Position numbers and translations under genes: made by a program
The notes under the pieces: model-generated
What the model was told of the DNA's origin: nothing
Seen by the model: only the letters and a program-made list of their open reading frames with translations
The model's database searches: none
Part shown: positions 11,097 through 23,000 of the stretch, piece after piece
Layout of the letters: each line of letters begins with the position of its first letter
Position numbering within the stretch: position 1 is the first letter of the stretch
Assembly (NCBI GenBank): GCA_963675135.1
Contig: OY776124.1
Location: 20,954,066-21,018,065 of the forward strand
Source: Galeopsis tetrahit
Taxonomy: Eukaryota; Streptophyta; Magnoliopsida; Lamiales; Lamiaceae
Length of the DNA: 64,000 nt
Direction: 5' to 3'

Positions 11097-12084
11097 GGGT
11101 CTGACTATTTACACCTCCATTTCGGTTTAGAACACTCCTCCGATTGATGCACACCCCTTAAAATATGTCAGGATTGATGCACCCCTCCATAAATTGTCAT
11201 AAATACCCTTTTTATCATTTTAATACATTTTTCAAACACACTTCACTTATTAAATGAACTCCCAAACCCTAATTTTTTTTCTCCTTCCTCTCTCCTTCTC
11301 CCTTCTCTCATCCCTCCCTTCCATCGTAGCAGTAGAAGATAAAAAAAAAACAAAAACCAACCTCAACCCCCCAGCCCACCCACCCCCACCGCCCCTCCCT
11401 ACACTACCCCCCAGCCCACCCACCCCACCGCCCCCCACTGCCCCTCCGTACCCCCAGCCTCTCTGCACGCAGCAACGCCATCTCCCCTCTTCTGTTTTTT
11501 TTTTAATGTTATTTTCTAAACAAAGCCTCCTCCCTCTCTATACGCTCATGTTTGTTGCAGAAAAAGTAGGTTTTTCTCTTCTTTTTTTTTTTTTATTTCG
11601 ACAAACCAGGGTCGACCCCTTGCATTCTCGTCGACAACAGGGTGTCGACGAGAGTGTATTTTGGTCGACCCTGGTTCGTCGAATTATTTCAATTTAAAAA
11701 AAAAATCGACAAACCGGCCAGTGTCGACCATATTCACTCTCGTCGACAATAAGGTGTCGACGAGATTGAATATGGTCGACACTGTTTGTCAAAATTTTAA
11801 AAAAAAAATTGAAAATTTTCTAAGTTCCTGATTTTTTTTTTGTTTGTTGTTTGTGGTGAAATTTTGTTGTTTGCTGGTGGTGGTTGTGCGGCGGTGATGG
11901 TGATGGTGCGGCGGTTGTGGTGGTGGTGGTGGTGGTGGCGGCAGCTGGTAAAAATTAGGTTTAGGGTTTAAAGGGGAAGGAGGGGTGCATTTAGTAGTGT
12001 AATATGACTTAAAGGGTATTTTTGATTTTTTACATTATTATTATATAATTAAACTGAAAGGGGGAGTGTTAAATAGTCCCACCC
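11097..12084. mobile_element. MULE-type non-autonomous element, copy 1 (988 bp)
   Basis: The ends read GGGTCTGACTATTTACACC on the left and, reverse-complemented, GGGTGGGACTATTTAACA on the right. Flanks are attatcata (11088-11096) and attatcatt (12085-12093), a 9-bp duplication with one mismatch, as expected for Mutator-like elements. Internally there are a C-rich stretch (11370-11470), two GTCGAC-containing hairpins and a (ggt)n tract. No transposase gene is present. A second copy at 26379-41019 has a perfect 9-bp duplication, which supports the boundaries. Confidence 0.8.
11597..11790. repeat. Two consecutive hairpins with GTCGAC cores
   Basis: Hairpin A spans 11597-11683. Its left arm ttcgacaaaccagggtcga pairs with tcgaccctggttcgtcgaa, and an inner ctcgtcgac/gtcgacgag stem closes around cagggt. 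Hairpin B spans 11706-11790 with the same inner stem and an outer gtgtcgaccatattca/tgaatatggtcgacac arm. Both recur in MULE copy 2 (26919-27003 and 27029-27093). Confidence 0.85.
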
Positions 12085-12093
12085 ATTATCATT

Positions 12094-12820
12094 ATCATAA
12101 GGGTAGAGGCATTGAATTGACCATAGGGCTAGTAGCAAATGGATGGGCCAATTGCTAAGGTCCAGTGGAGTAGGTTATTTGCCCTTTCAATTATGTTAGA
12201 TACACTATCCTCTTTCATTTATTATTTTAATAAGTATGTAAAAAAGTCCAAAATGCCCTTTTAATAAATGGTTCCTAGTAAATACACTCCCCCAACATTC
12301 AAATCCTAAATCTAATTGCAGCCGTTGTTGTCACCACTTCCGACAACCACGACAACCACCACCACCTCTATGCTATCAATAGTGTCAAAATCTCATAAAA
12401 ATTTTAGAAAAAATTAAAAAAAAGTTGAAGAGAGAGAAATCTTTTTTGTGGGAGGGGTAAAGGGGTGAATTTTTTTTTTTTTTTTTCATATAGAAGAGAG
12501 GTAAGAAAAATTAGGGTTTCAGTGGTAAGGTGTATTTAACAATGAGAGCTTTAGAGAAAAATGGCAGTTTAGATAGAAAAATGGCAGTTTAGATAATTTG
12601 GAAAAAATGATCTATAAATAACTATGTATTGAGGGAGTGCATTACCATACTTGGAGGGACAAGTAACCAACCCAGCCACAAATAACCCAGGCCCAAAACA
12701 AACTGCCCCAAACCCAAGCCCAACATCTTACCACGCTCAATCTCAACCCTAGTCTATTTAGAGTGTAAATTTTTGACCTTGTGTCTTCCTAATTTACAAA
12801 TGTCTGTAAATTAAAAATTC
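12094..12820. other. Spacer without recognisable genes
   Basis: The sequence is AT-rich with a CCACCACGACAACC-type tract near 12330-12370 and several homopolymer runs. I see no domain-bearing frame. Confidence 0.45.
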
Positions 12821-12871
12821 TCATGCATTCAGAACTAATGACATGCAAAAATTCTCATGCATTCAGAACTA

Positions 12872-13035
12872 AAGAATTTTCTAAAATTATCCATTCAAGA
12901 AAATTTCATAAATTTATTTTTCATTCTAAATATTTTTTTATTAAATGCATTAAAGAATTTTCTAAAATTATCCATTCAAGAAAATTTCATAAATTTATTT
13001 TTCATTCTAAATATTTTTCTATTAAATGCATCAGA
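12872..13035. repeat. 82-bp tandem duplication
   Basis: The block beginning aaagaattttctaaaattat occurs at about 12872 and again at about 12953, nearly identical over about 80 bp. The reading frames across it are artefacts of the duplication. Confidence 0.85.
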
Positions 13036-13074
13036 ATTCCTTCTGACCTATTATAAATACATGAAAATTTTTTA

Positions 13075-13390
13075 GGGCATGTTTGTTTTGGGATTGGAAA
13101 TCCGGATTTGGGATTTCGAAACTCCACCCCGTTACAGTTTGGGATTTTTGGGATTTTGATTCAGGATTTCAAAATCCTACTCTATAAACCCTATAAAAGT
13201 CAACCCTATAAATACCTACAAACCCTATATAATTACCTATAAAACCTATAACTCTATTCTATAAAGTTAAATCATACCCTACATAAATCCCAAAACAAAC
13301 ACAAAACATAAAAAACATTAGGATTTTAAAATCCACTAGATTTTGAAATTCGGATTTCAAAATTCTCAAAATCCCAAAACAAACATGCCC
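13075..13390. mobile_element. Tourist-like MITE, copy 1
   Basis: The element starts GGGCATGTTTGTTTTGGGAT and ends with its complement atcccaaaacaaacatgccc. TTA flanks both sides (13072-13074 and 13391-13393). TIRs of the form GGGnnTGTTTG with TTA duplications are typical of PIF/Harbinger-derived Tourist MITEs. A second, interrupted copy lies at 60957-62582. Confidence 0.85.
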
Positions 13391-13767
13391 TTAAGGGTTT
13401 TGAGAAATTTCACGCTCAAAACTCTTTCTCCGTTAGTCACGGTTCACGCTCAAAACTCTTTCTCCGTTAGTCAATGATTGACTAACATAGTGATCAATTT
13501 TGATAGAATATAACAATTGGGTTGATAGAATATAATAATTGGGTGACCAATTTTGATAGTGACTAAATGTGGGTGACCAAATAAAAAAAGAGGTAAAACT
13601 GGGTGACCAAAATTGATATTTTCCCCTTTTTTATAACAACATAAAGTTTCAAATGGACTTCACTTATTCTGTGAACCCCCGCTCTGATCCATCCGACCCA
13701 CTTATTTATTTGGTCTATAATATAATTTGATTGTAATCCTTTCCCCTACCTTTTCATCGAAATCAAC

Positions 13768-13985
13768 AGGCTATTACATGTTCTCTTATATAATTTTATT
13801 ACATGTTCTCTTATATAATTTGAAACATGCTGACATGCTTTTGTTCTCTTGTATAATTTGAGACATGCTGAGGCTATTACATGTTCTCTTATATAATTTT
13901 ATTACATGTTCTCTTATATAATGTGAAACATGCTGACATGCTTTTGTTCTCTTGTATAATTTGAGACCTGACATGCTTTTGTTGG
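13768..13985. repeat. Tandem repeat of a roughly 105-bp unit
   Basis: The block ggctattacatgttctctta...gacatgcttttgttctcttg occurs twice, near 13769 and 13872, with shorter internal repeats of acatgttctcttatataat. No function is apparent. Confidence 0.75.
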
Positions 13986-14724
13986 TGGTTTAGAAGTTTT
14001 TTGAGATTTTCTTTTCTTTTTAATGTTATTTGTTCCGTTTTTTAAATTTTGAATAAATATATTAGTGTCCTCGTCGACGTTGTTCAGGGCACATTTCCAA
14101 CTTTTTAATTTAGACTCTGGGTTCGAAGGTTTTTTAGTAGGTAAAAATCTATTGCATTTTTTTAGTAATTTTGATTATTTTTACTAGTTTTATCCTGCCC
14201 TTTTGTTTTCCTATTTTTCGATTTTTTACTGCATTTGTAAAAAAAATATATATATTCTAAGTTATTTTATTATGTATTTGTATTGTTGTTTAGTAGATTT
14301 TATATATTTTTGTGGTATATATAAACTCTATGTTTCATTAATTTTGTATATTGCTTTGTTGTTATATTGTTGCATGTCTGTTTTGTTCGATTTTTTTTGG
14401 TTAGTTTCTATGATGTTTTGCATTGTGATTTTTTATTTATTTTGTTTCTTGCTTGAATTTGATAGTGATGCTTTTTGTTTGTTTTTAGTGTAGAATTTTT
14501 GTTGTTTCCTGTTGAATTTTGTTTTTGTGTATTAGTTGTACAGTGAGATGTACTTGAAAATTGTATTGTAATGTAACTATAAAGTGTATTTTAATATTAC
14601 TTGAAAGTGCGCGATGATTTCATTGAATTAATTAAAGTGGTTGTTCTGATGAACAGTCACTCACTTTTGACAGTTATACGTCATCTCGCAATCTATCTCT
14701 ATCGCGTCTAACTAAATTTTCGAA

Positions 14725-14740
14725 CGATAGAGTAGGGATG
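14725..14740 (-). other. Displaced right end and TSD of the hAT-like element, plus copia TSD
   Basis: Positions 14725-14732 read cgatagag, the reverse complement of ctctatcg at 41387-41394. Positions 14733-14740 read tagggatg, matching the terminal bases of the hAT-like element at 41395. The last five bases (ggatg) abut the copia LTR and are the complement of catcc at 42497-42501. Confidence 0.75.
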
Positions 14741-15561
14741 TGTTGAAGAATAGCACAAGAAGGCATGCAGTACATGCAAACCCTGCATGCAAACCCTAAC
14801 AATCTAACATTCGCATAAGTGCATGAAATGCATATATGTAAAACCAGTGACGGAGCCAGGAAATTCGATAGGGGGGCCCGATTACCATTAGTTTAAAAAT
14901 AAAATAATATATACTTATTATACTCATCAAAGTGTTACATGATAAAATTGTTAATACATTTTATTAAATTAAATTGAACAAGCTAACTTTCATTTTGTTT
15001 GAAGTTTTGATAGTTCCATTCAAAATTAAGTGAAACAATTTAAAAATGGCTAAAATATTATTAAATGCCTTTTAATTAATACATTTTATTCAAAAAATTT
15101 AAAAACGTTTTGACTTGAAGTTTTGATAGTTCAATTCAAAATTAAACATTTTATTCAAAAAACAAGTTAACTTTCATCTTCCGTATTAAATGTCTTTTAA
15201 TTAATACATTAATGTGTTTCAATACTCTATTATTTACACGGTTTGATTGACACAATTTTTAAGAAAAGTGGATTTAGTGATTGGTGAATAAAGTATGAAT
15301 ATTTTGGGTGATTGAGTGACAATTTGAAAATAAAATGATGTTGGGAGGATATTAATTTTGTTGGGTGTTTCCATATTAAAAATGTGCAAATAATCTTTTG
15401 ACGTTTCAATAAAAAAAAGTGTGTAAATAATTAAGGGACAAAATGAGTATATATATAAAAAAAAAAAAATTGGTTGGGGGGCACTGGGCCCCCCTGGCCC
15501 CATTGTGGCTCCGCCCCTGTGTAAAACACACACACATAGTTGAATATACACAAATTTAACA
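14741..15561 (+). mobile_element. Copia LTR, sense orientation, interrupted by a hAT MITE
   Basis: The LTR begins TGTTGAAGAATAGCACAAG and ends cacaaatttaaca. It is followed directly by tggtatcatgag (15562-15573), a variant of the initiator-Met primer binding site. A 675-bp hAT MITE splits it. After the insertion the LTR lacks about 165 bp present in the copy at 42502-42749. The leader continues to about 15771 before orientation switches. Confidence 0.8.
14845..15519. mobile_element. hAT-type MITE inside the copia LTR
   Basis: The ends are CAGTGACGGAGCCAGG and tggctccgcccctg, flanked on both sides by the 8-bp duplication tgtaaaac (14837-14844 and 15520-15527). The 8-bp duplication and CA-starting imperfect TIRs fit hAT elements. 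No transposase is encoded. Confidence 0.85.
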
Positions 15562-15781
15562 TGGTATCATGAGGCCTCTTCCTCTGATTTTGTTTAGCGT
15601 TTTGCAAATTCTACTCTTCTTCACACATCTGCTTTGTATCTCCTTATCTCTTTTTGCATTTAACTCATATCTTCAACACAACTTCATCTTGTAACCGTTT
15701 TGTTCTTCGTTCAACTATCGTGTTCTTCGTTCGTATTCAGCTTCCGATCCTATACTTCCGCTCTAATCTGCTCTGATACCA

Positions 15782-16013
15782 TGTTAAATTTGTGTATATT
15801 CAAGTTGATTCACAATGTGTGTTATGTACAATATATATAGATGAGACTCTCATTCTAGAGTCTTCCATCTAACAACTTTTAGTTAGTGTAACTACCCTTC
15901 TTCTAGAAACTATTCTAGTGAGCATGTGTTGCATGTGTGTGTGTTTTACATATGCATTTCATGCACTTATGCGAATGTTAGATTGTTAGGGTTTGCATGC
16001 AGGGTTTGCATGT
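15782..16013 (-). mobile_element. Copia LTR, antisense, joined to leader and protease at abnormal junctions
   Basis: This LTR of the same family lies in reverse orientation, preceded by the complement of the primer binding site (gataccatgtt). The sense leader ends near 15771 and switches straight into it. Its far end is cut short near 16013, where antisense protease sequence starts. A normal insertion does not have these junctions. Confidence 0.75.
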
Positions 16014-16014
16014 A

Positions 16015-17124
16015 CTACATATTAAGAATGGGAGTATATTCACCATTGCCTACAATAAGAGAGCTCATACCTTGATATGGAGAATTGAGTTGCAGATTGG
16101 CTAATTGAGATGTCACATGGTGAGTTGCACCACTATCAACACACCAAGTAGAGTTCTGAGGAAAATGAGCAATGTTGGAAGGGGAAGCACCATAATCTAT
16201 GTGATTGGTGAGAGCAACAAAAGGGTAAGTAGGAGTTGTGTGATAAGGAGGATATGTGTTATATGGAATGGAGGAAGTGAGCTGAGTAAGATGAGCTTGA
16301 GTTGGTGGAGAGGGACGAGGATTGGATGAGTGAGATCTGGATGAGTTTTCAAGTCCATTGATTGGATGATACTTTCGACCACACAATTGACAAACAATTC
16401 GAGGTTTTGGATACACTTTGCCTTTGAATGATTATCTAGAGTTGGATCCATTATCTCGAGAGGCAATATGAGCTGATGGATTAGATATGTTACCTCCAGA
16501 TATCTGAATGGAATGAGAGTTGTGAGTGAGCAATCGCACCTCATATGCTTGCAAAATTGACTGCACCTCCGGTAGAGAAGGAATGATGCCCCTAGTAGTG
16601 AGATTTACCACCACTGCATCATACTCAACACCTAATCCACCAAGTATATACAATACCAGCTCTGCATCCGTGATCATGTGACCAGCATGGTGAAGACCAT
16701 CACCTATGGATCGCATCTTCAATATGAAAGCATCAATACTTAGATCTCCTTTCTTTAGAGTCTGTAATTGCAGTCGAAGAATCATCGCCTTAGCACCAGA
16801 TTGCGATTGGAACTGAGATTCAAACACCAACCACAGTTGAAATGAATGCTCACACCTACTTACATGACCAAGCATTGTTTCAGAAACTGAACTTAACAAC
16901 CAGCTAAGGAGAAATTGATCCTTGCGCTGCCATGAAATGGAGTCTGATGTCGACTCACTTGAATTAACTGGAACAGCTGTGCAAAGGAGTACATCCTCAA
17001 AGCAATGAGCATGAACAGAGGCGATAACTTGATTACGCCAGAACGGATAGTTGTCATTGTCCAATCTGATGGACAGAGTGATGAATCGAGGGAGATTAGG
17101 AGCAGAATTGGATGAGTTATCCAT
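16015..17124 (-). pseudogene. Copia gag and protease start, antisense
   Basis: Gag (17124-16432) contains the copia gag signatures LDNDNYPFWRNQVIASVHAH and LSIDAFILKMRSIGDGL. A shifted frame (16416-16015) carries a CQLCGRKYH zinc-knuckle remnant and the retropepsin motif WCVDSGATHHVTS, then ends abruptly at the LTR junction. The start codon at 17124 follows a leader (17125-17331) that leads back to an antisense partial LTR (17337-17422). A gag-pol polyprotein for particle assembly and processing is the family role; this piece cannot supply it. Confidence 0.8.
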
Positions 17125-17336
17125 GAAGAGATGTATAACAGAGCTGATTAACAGAGCTGATTAGAGCGGAAGTATAGGATCGGAAGCTGAATACGAACGA
17201 AGAACACGACAGTTGAACGAAGAACAAAACGGTTACAAGATGAAGTTGTGTTGAAGATATACAAAGCAGATGTGTGAAGAAGAGTAGAATTTGCAAAACG
17301 CTAAACAAAATCAGAGGAAGAGGCCTCATGATACCA

Positions 17337-17422
17337 TGTTAAATTTGTGTATATTCAACTTGATTCACAATGTGTGTTATGTACAATATATATAGATGAG
17401 ACTCTCATTCTAGAGTCTTCCA
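17337..17422 (-). mobile_element. Partial copia LTR, antisense
   Basis: Starts tgttaaatttgtgtatattc as in the other LTRs, then stops after gagtcttcca and joins antisense gag (17423-17488). Confidence 0.75.
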
Positions 17423-17488
17423 ATTGACAAACAATTCGAGGTTTTGGATACACTTTGCCTTTGAATGATTGTCTAGAGTTGGATCCAA

Positions 17489-18035
17489 TATCTCAGCTCA
17501 CTTCCTCCATTCCATATAACACATATCCTCCTTATCACACAGCTCCTACTTACCCTTCTGTTGCTCTCACCAATCACATGGATCATGGTGCTCTTCCCCT
17601 TCCAACATTGCTCATTTTCCTCAGAACTCTACTTGGTGTGTTGATAGTGGTGCAACTCACCATGTGACATCTCAATTAGCCAATCTGCAACTCAATTCTC
17701 CATATCAAGGTATGAGCTCTCTTATTGTAGGCAATGGTGAATTTACTCCCATTCTTCATACTGGTTCTCTATCCATACCTGTATCTGGTGCATCATCATC
17801 TTTGGTCATGAATAATGTATTACATGTGCCTGCAATTACTAGAAATCTTATAAGCATCTCACAGTTTCTTAAGGATAATGAAGTTATTATTGTATTTTAT
17901 GTTGATTGCTGCCTTGTTAAGGATCTCAAGTCCAGCAAGATACTATTGAGAGGGGTGCTTAAAGATGGTCTATACACCCTGGATTTTGGATGCCTGAATT
18001 CCTCCATCTTCTTCAACAATCTCCTTGTCAATTGA
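17489..18035 (+). pseudogene. Copia protease and pre-integrase region, sense
   Basis: The sense-strand sequence repeats the protease region found antisense at 16015-16300 and extends it. It covers HVTSQLANLQLNSPYQG, then the LHVPAITRNLISISQFLKDN region typical of the copia protease to pre-integrase span, and ends SSIFFNNLLVN. A frameshift near 17650 separates the N-terminal part. Antisense gag sequence is joined directly upstream at about 17488, so this is a rearranged fragment. Confidence 0.75.
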
Positions 18036-18051
18036 TTAAAGAAATTGAATC

Positions 18052-18750
18052 AAAAAAGAAGAAAAGAAAGTAGCCGCACCGTTTTGAGTGCCGCCGCTCC
18101 GCTTTGAGCGCCGCCGCACCGCCGATTGTTTGGGTTTAGTGGGATCAATGGGTCTTTCCTCCCTGATGGCGCTAAGGTGGCCAATCAGGTGAGCGATCCA
18201 TTGATCCCGTTTAATTTTCTGTTTGTTATTTCTGATTTCATAGATTAGGTTGTTTAGTTCGATTTCTGTTTTGTCTTTTATGCTTTCTTAGATCAGATTG
18301 CTTTAGTTTTCTGTTTTTGTTTCTAGTTTTTATGTTTTTCTTGGGCGCTTTTTGCGTTTTTCCCCTGTCCCTTTGTGGAAGCCTGCCTCTTTGTGGAAGC
18401 CTGCCCCTTTGTGGAGTTCCCTTGTGAAGTCTGTCCTTGTGGAGTTTGTTTATGTCCCTCGATGGTGCTGGAATTGCATGTGACTTTTTGGTGCTTGGTG
18501 GCTGTTGTCCTTTCATTTTCCCTGTTTACCATAAGACTACCTTAGTGTGGGTTTTGTCTTATTGTTAAAATAGTGGATTTGTGGTTTGTGCTTTTATCAT
18601 GGGCAACGAGTACACTCGCGTCCCCACTTCTCACGATTGGAGCGGGTAGCGACACCAGTTTGTCTTTTCTTGGTTTGAAGATCTGATGCTTTGAAAAAAC
18701 ATCTTTGTATTTGATTCTGATCTTGTAAACCTTCAAAAAAAAAAAAAAAA
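18052..18750 (+). mobile_element. 3' part of a LINE-type retroposon ending in poly(A)
   Basis: The sequence ends in a 16-A run (18735-18750) and is followed by a 17-bp motif, GTCGACGCCAGCTCAAT (18751-18767). The reverse complement of that motif occurs at 44367-44383 beside the matching LINE 5' end. The body shares gggatcaatggg...ggtggcc with the TSD-flanked copy at 50696-51543 (minus). It encodes neither endonuclease nor RT, so it is a short, internally deleted member. Confidence 0.65.
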
Positions 18751-18767
18751 GTCGACGCCAGCTCAAT

Positions 18768-20077
18768 AAAATATTTTGTTCTTAAATTTATTCTATTCTA
18801 TTCTGAGTTGTTAAAAATGATTTGGAGATCGAAAAGATGATAGATTTGGTTTCTATGCAAAAAATTCTCCAGAAAAGAATATGTTCAAAGCATAGAGATG
18901 AGAGATCAAACTACGCTAGAAATAAAAAAATCAAACCAGATTTTGAAAATGAAAAATGTTACTAATTAATTAGTGAATAATTTGATGTGTTATTAAACTG
19001 GCTTTACTTTTGATTATTTATTTATGGACTTAATTTAATGGATCATAGTAGGAATTATTAAACCCTATTGCGCACCCAACCCAACATTCAAAATTATAAG
19101 AGACGTAACATAATCAACAAAGTCGGCCCATGTTATTACAATAAACTGCACGCACACTCACTCTAATTACTTTCACACTTTTTAATAATTTTTATATCCT
19201 TAAAATTAAAAGTCTTTTATATACTCAATCTTCCCAATATCATCAATTTTGCATAAATATCATTAATTTTTCTCTAAAAGTAAACTCATTTATTTACTTT
19301 ATACATAATAAAAGTTTACAAAATTATTTCTCAAAATCTCCACTAAATTCATTTTTCTTTGTGAGGCACTTCACATAGGAAAGAAATTATGAGAGTGTTG
19401 ATTCCACTATCATGAACTTTCATTATATTTTTAATATAACACATGTTAATCATTCACATAGTGGAATAAAATACGTTATTAAGTTAATTATTTATATAGT
19501 GGAATAAAATAGAAACATAAACAAATTAAAACAAATGATTTCATTACGTGCTACTAAGAAACAGGAAGAGTTAATTAGTGAAAATAAAATATGGGGGTCA
19601 CCGAGTCAAAAAGAAGGGGTGAGTGGTTAGCAAAAATGAAGGAATCCCGCCAACACCGGCGGATACGAACAAGTCGAAGTGCCGACCCCTTTTCACCCTG
19701 ATTTATTCTTGCTTTTAGTCCTCGTGTTTGCCAATTCCCATGCATAAAATTCTAATTTGACCATTTTAAAATGAAATTATTTAATAATTTCCTCTCCAAA
19801 ATATATGAAACAAACTTGAAACATACGTACAATCTAAAGTTTGTTCGGATTCATGCTTATAAAAACATAAATGGGAAAATTGGGCAAACCTACATTTAGC
19901 CACAATTTTTAGGAAAAAATGCAAGCCCAATTTTTTGTTGCTTAGAGCAACAAAATGGGGGATGAAGTTACACTTATACCCTTCCTTTATACTTTTTTCC
20001 CTCACATGTCCTGAAAAGACATTTCAACTCCACTTTTTTTATGTCATAACATTAATGTGTTTTATTAATTACTATTC
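18768..20077. other. Spacer without recognisable genes
   Basis: AT-rich sequence. A GC-richer patch at 19590-19700 (gggggtcaccgagtcaaaaa, cgccaacaccggcgga) resembles no family I can name. The reading frames here are short and without domains. Confidence 0.45.
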
Positions 20078-20082
20078 ATATT

Positions 20083-23000
20083 TGATGTGCCAAAATTTGC
20101 ACGAGAGGATTGCGTGTCCTTTGAATTGGATGTCCCACTCTTCGAACACGTACAATCACTCCAAGTATGCTGTCTTCACTCGAAATCTTCAAGAACCTGC
20201 AAAGAACACGCCGGAGGGGGGTCCGGCGTGGACACTCCGATGCCTAAGTCAGTATAGGGCTTATAAGAATCTCCCAAGGATCTCGAGATCCTTGATGTAT
20301 CAAATCAGTTCTCAAAGAATATCAAAAAGGTGTTTTGCGTTTTGTATATCAAGTTTGTAATATAAGAATGTCTAACCTGGAAATCTCCTTGGATTTACCT
20401 ATTTATAGAGATCTTTCCTCGAGAGGAAGTCAAGTCTTCCTCTTCTTTCGGAGCTGCCCATAAGACTCGGCCCTGCTGAGTGGACGAAGTCTTCCCTTCT
20501 CTCCACTTCCTGAAGACTCGACAACACTCTATCTTAGTAGACTTGGTTCCCTAAGATAAAGGAAGATAAGGTCTGCCTTTTATCAAGTCTGGACCGAAAA
20601 TGGCGGAATCTCCCTACATTTAAGGCTCACGACCTTACATCAAAACTGATTCTTCCTGAAGCTTCTTTCCAGACGGAGCTCCCTCCACAGGGATCTCCAG
20701 AGGGGATTCTTCATTAGGGAGCATTATATAATCTGATCCACGCTCATCAGTTCCTCGCCTGTTTTAACATTCACCTGTTCAGGTGCTGCTCCCTCTACTT
20801 TCTTCCTCTTGACCTCAGGGTCATCTCCTCTCGTTCGCTCCAAGCCCTTAGTTAGGGCTCTGTCCGCCATCTTTACAGACTCTGCATAGCACTTCCGTGT
20901 TTGATACTGGTCTCCTCTTACTTCTCCCACCCCTGTGGCTGTAGGGAATTTCATTTTCATATGAAATGTAGAAATGATTGTCGTCCCATCACAACATTGT
21001 ATGATGAGGGGATGTCTACGATAAGGAACTCCACCAAGTGGACCTTCCGAGCTGGAGCGTCCCCCAATCCTACCTGTAACATTACTGATCCCAAAGGTTG
21101 GATAGCACCTCCGGAGAAACCATACAGAGAGGTATCTACAGGACGCAGCTTCACACTCAGCTCCATTCTCTTAAAACATTCAAAAAACATAATGTCAGCC
21201 GAACTCCCCGTATCTACGAAGATTCGAGCAACATCGAACCCAACTATGTCGGTAGTGATCACCAGAGCATCGTTGTGATCTTCCTTAACTCCCTTCACAT
21301 CCTCCGGCCCAAATCGGATATTGGGCGTCTCCGTCATACGTCCTACTTCTCTTAACTGACCCCCTTGCTCTACTTTTAGAGCTCGGACACTCTGTTTTCT
21401 CTTCCGAAAGGAATCTCCATCAGTTGGTCCTCCCACAATCATGTGAATCACTCCTCTCTTCGGCGGTGGAGGGGGTATATCTTCGGCCGCCTCTCCGGTT
21501 TCCTTCTCTTCCGGTTTTCTTTCATGGTCTTTCTGCTTCTGCCCTCGAGGGCCCTGTCTGTCTCTAAATATAAATTCTTTTAGATGGCCCGCTTGGATCA
21601 TCCTCTCAATCTCGTCTTTCAGGTGGTAGCACTGATTTGTGTCATGTCCATATTCATTGTGAAATCGGCAAAATCGATCAGACTTAGGCTTCTGAGGTCC
21701 TCGACCTCTGGAATATGGGAATTTTAAGTCTGGATGATCTCTTGCTACCTCCAGTACTTCAGCAGGCTCAATCCTCAAGGGCGTGTATTTCTCAAACCTC
21801 CCGCGAGGGCCAGACCGGGGACCTCCGGAGGGGTTGCTATCTCTTGTTGATCCAGAGGTCCGAGGGACCTCTGGGCTGGGTCGTCTGGAGGGACTTTCTC
21901 TTCTTCTCTCTCGATCCTGTGGCCTAACCTCCAGTCTTTTGGCTTTACGGACCTCCTCCAGAGTGAGGTACTTCTCTGCTCTGTGCAGCAACTCATCAAA
22001 ATTCTTAACTGGCTTCTTAGCTAAGGAGGAGAAGAAATCTCCATCCCGTAATCCGTTGGTGAGAGTGTTGATCTTCACCTCCGGAGAAGCTGTAGGGACC
22101 TCCAGAGCTGCCTGATTGAATCTCCGGAGAAAAACTCTCAAACTCTCGCTCTCGCCTTGCCTCAGATTGAAGAGGGTCAAAGTGGCCCGTGGTTGCCTCC
22201 GGGCACTTGCAAATTGATGGAGAAATAACTCACTAAATTCCTCCCAGGATCGGATAGTATTAGGTTCTAGTTGAGTGAACCATTGTTGCGCCGCTTTTGC
22301 CAGGGTGGTCAGGAACACCCTGCACTTGATTCCTTCTCCGTAGCGGTGTAATAGCGCAGCATTCTCAAATCTTACTAGGTGTTCATAAGGGTCAGCCGTA
22401 CCGTCGTATTCGAAATTGAGGGGCTTGAAATTGAATGGTAGTTCATCCTGTAGTATGCTAGGAGAGAACTGACATCCAGAAACATATGCGGATCTACTTG
22501 CTCGATTATTCATCTTTTTCCTCATATCCTTCATCTCCTTCTACAGGGCCTGTAGTTGATCACTAACTGGCCCTCCGTAGGTAGCATCCGTGCTTTCTTC
22601 TGCTTCAGGGAGTTCTGTCACTCGGGGTGCCAGATCTGCATTCCTTCTTATATTCCGAAGGGGAATGGTTCTCTCCGCTCGGAAGGGCACTTTATCGTCT
22701 TCTTCTGCCCGCATCCCCATTTCCTTGGACAACACTTGGGAGGCTACAGGTGCCTCATCTTGGGGTCTCGGGGCAGGTACCTCCAGGTTTTCTGGTGCAG
22801 CTCTGGGGACCCGATCTCTTTGGTCCACGAAGGCTCTCTCTACGGCTTGCTTAATGAGGGCGTTCAACTGATCGGGAGAGATCAGGAGCGGCCCCGAGTC
22901 TAGAATATCTTCTCGCTGAGGATCCGCTGTCTGGGACTCTGGGGCTTCAAGGTTCTCTGTTACTTTCTCCCCGACCGGTAGGGGATGACTTTCGTCGCCC

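Noticed and set aside
11254..11697. Pro-rich plus-strand ORF
   Set aside because: It lies inside MULE copy 1, follows C-rich low complexity and hairpins, and is not kept in copy 2.
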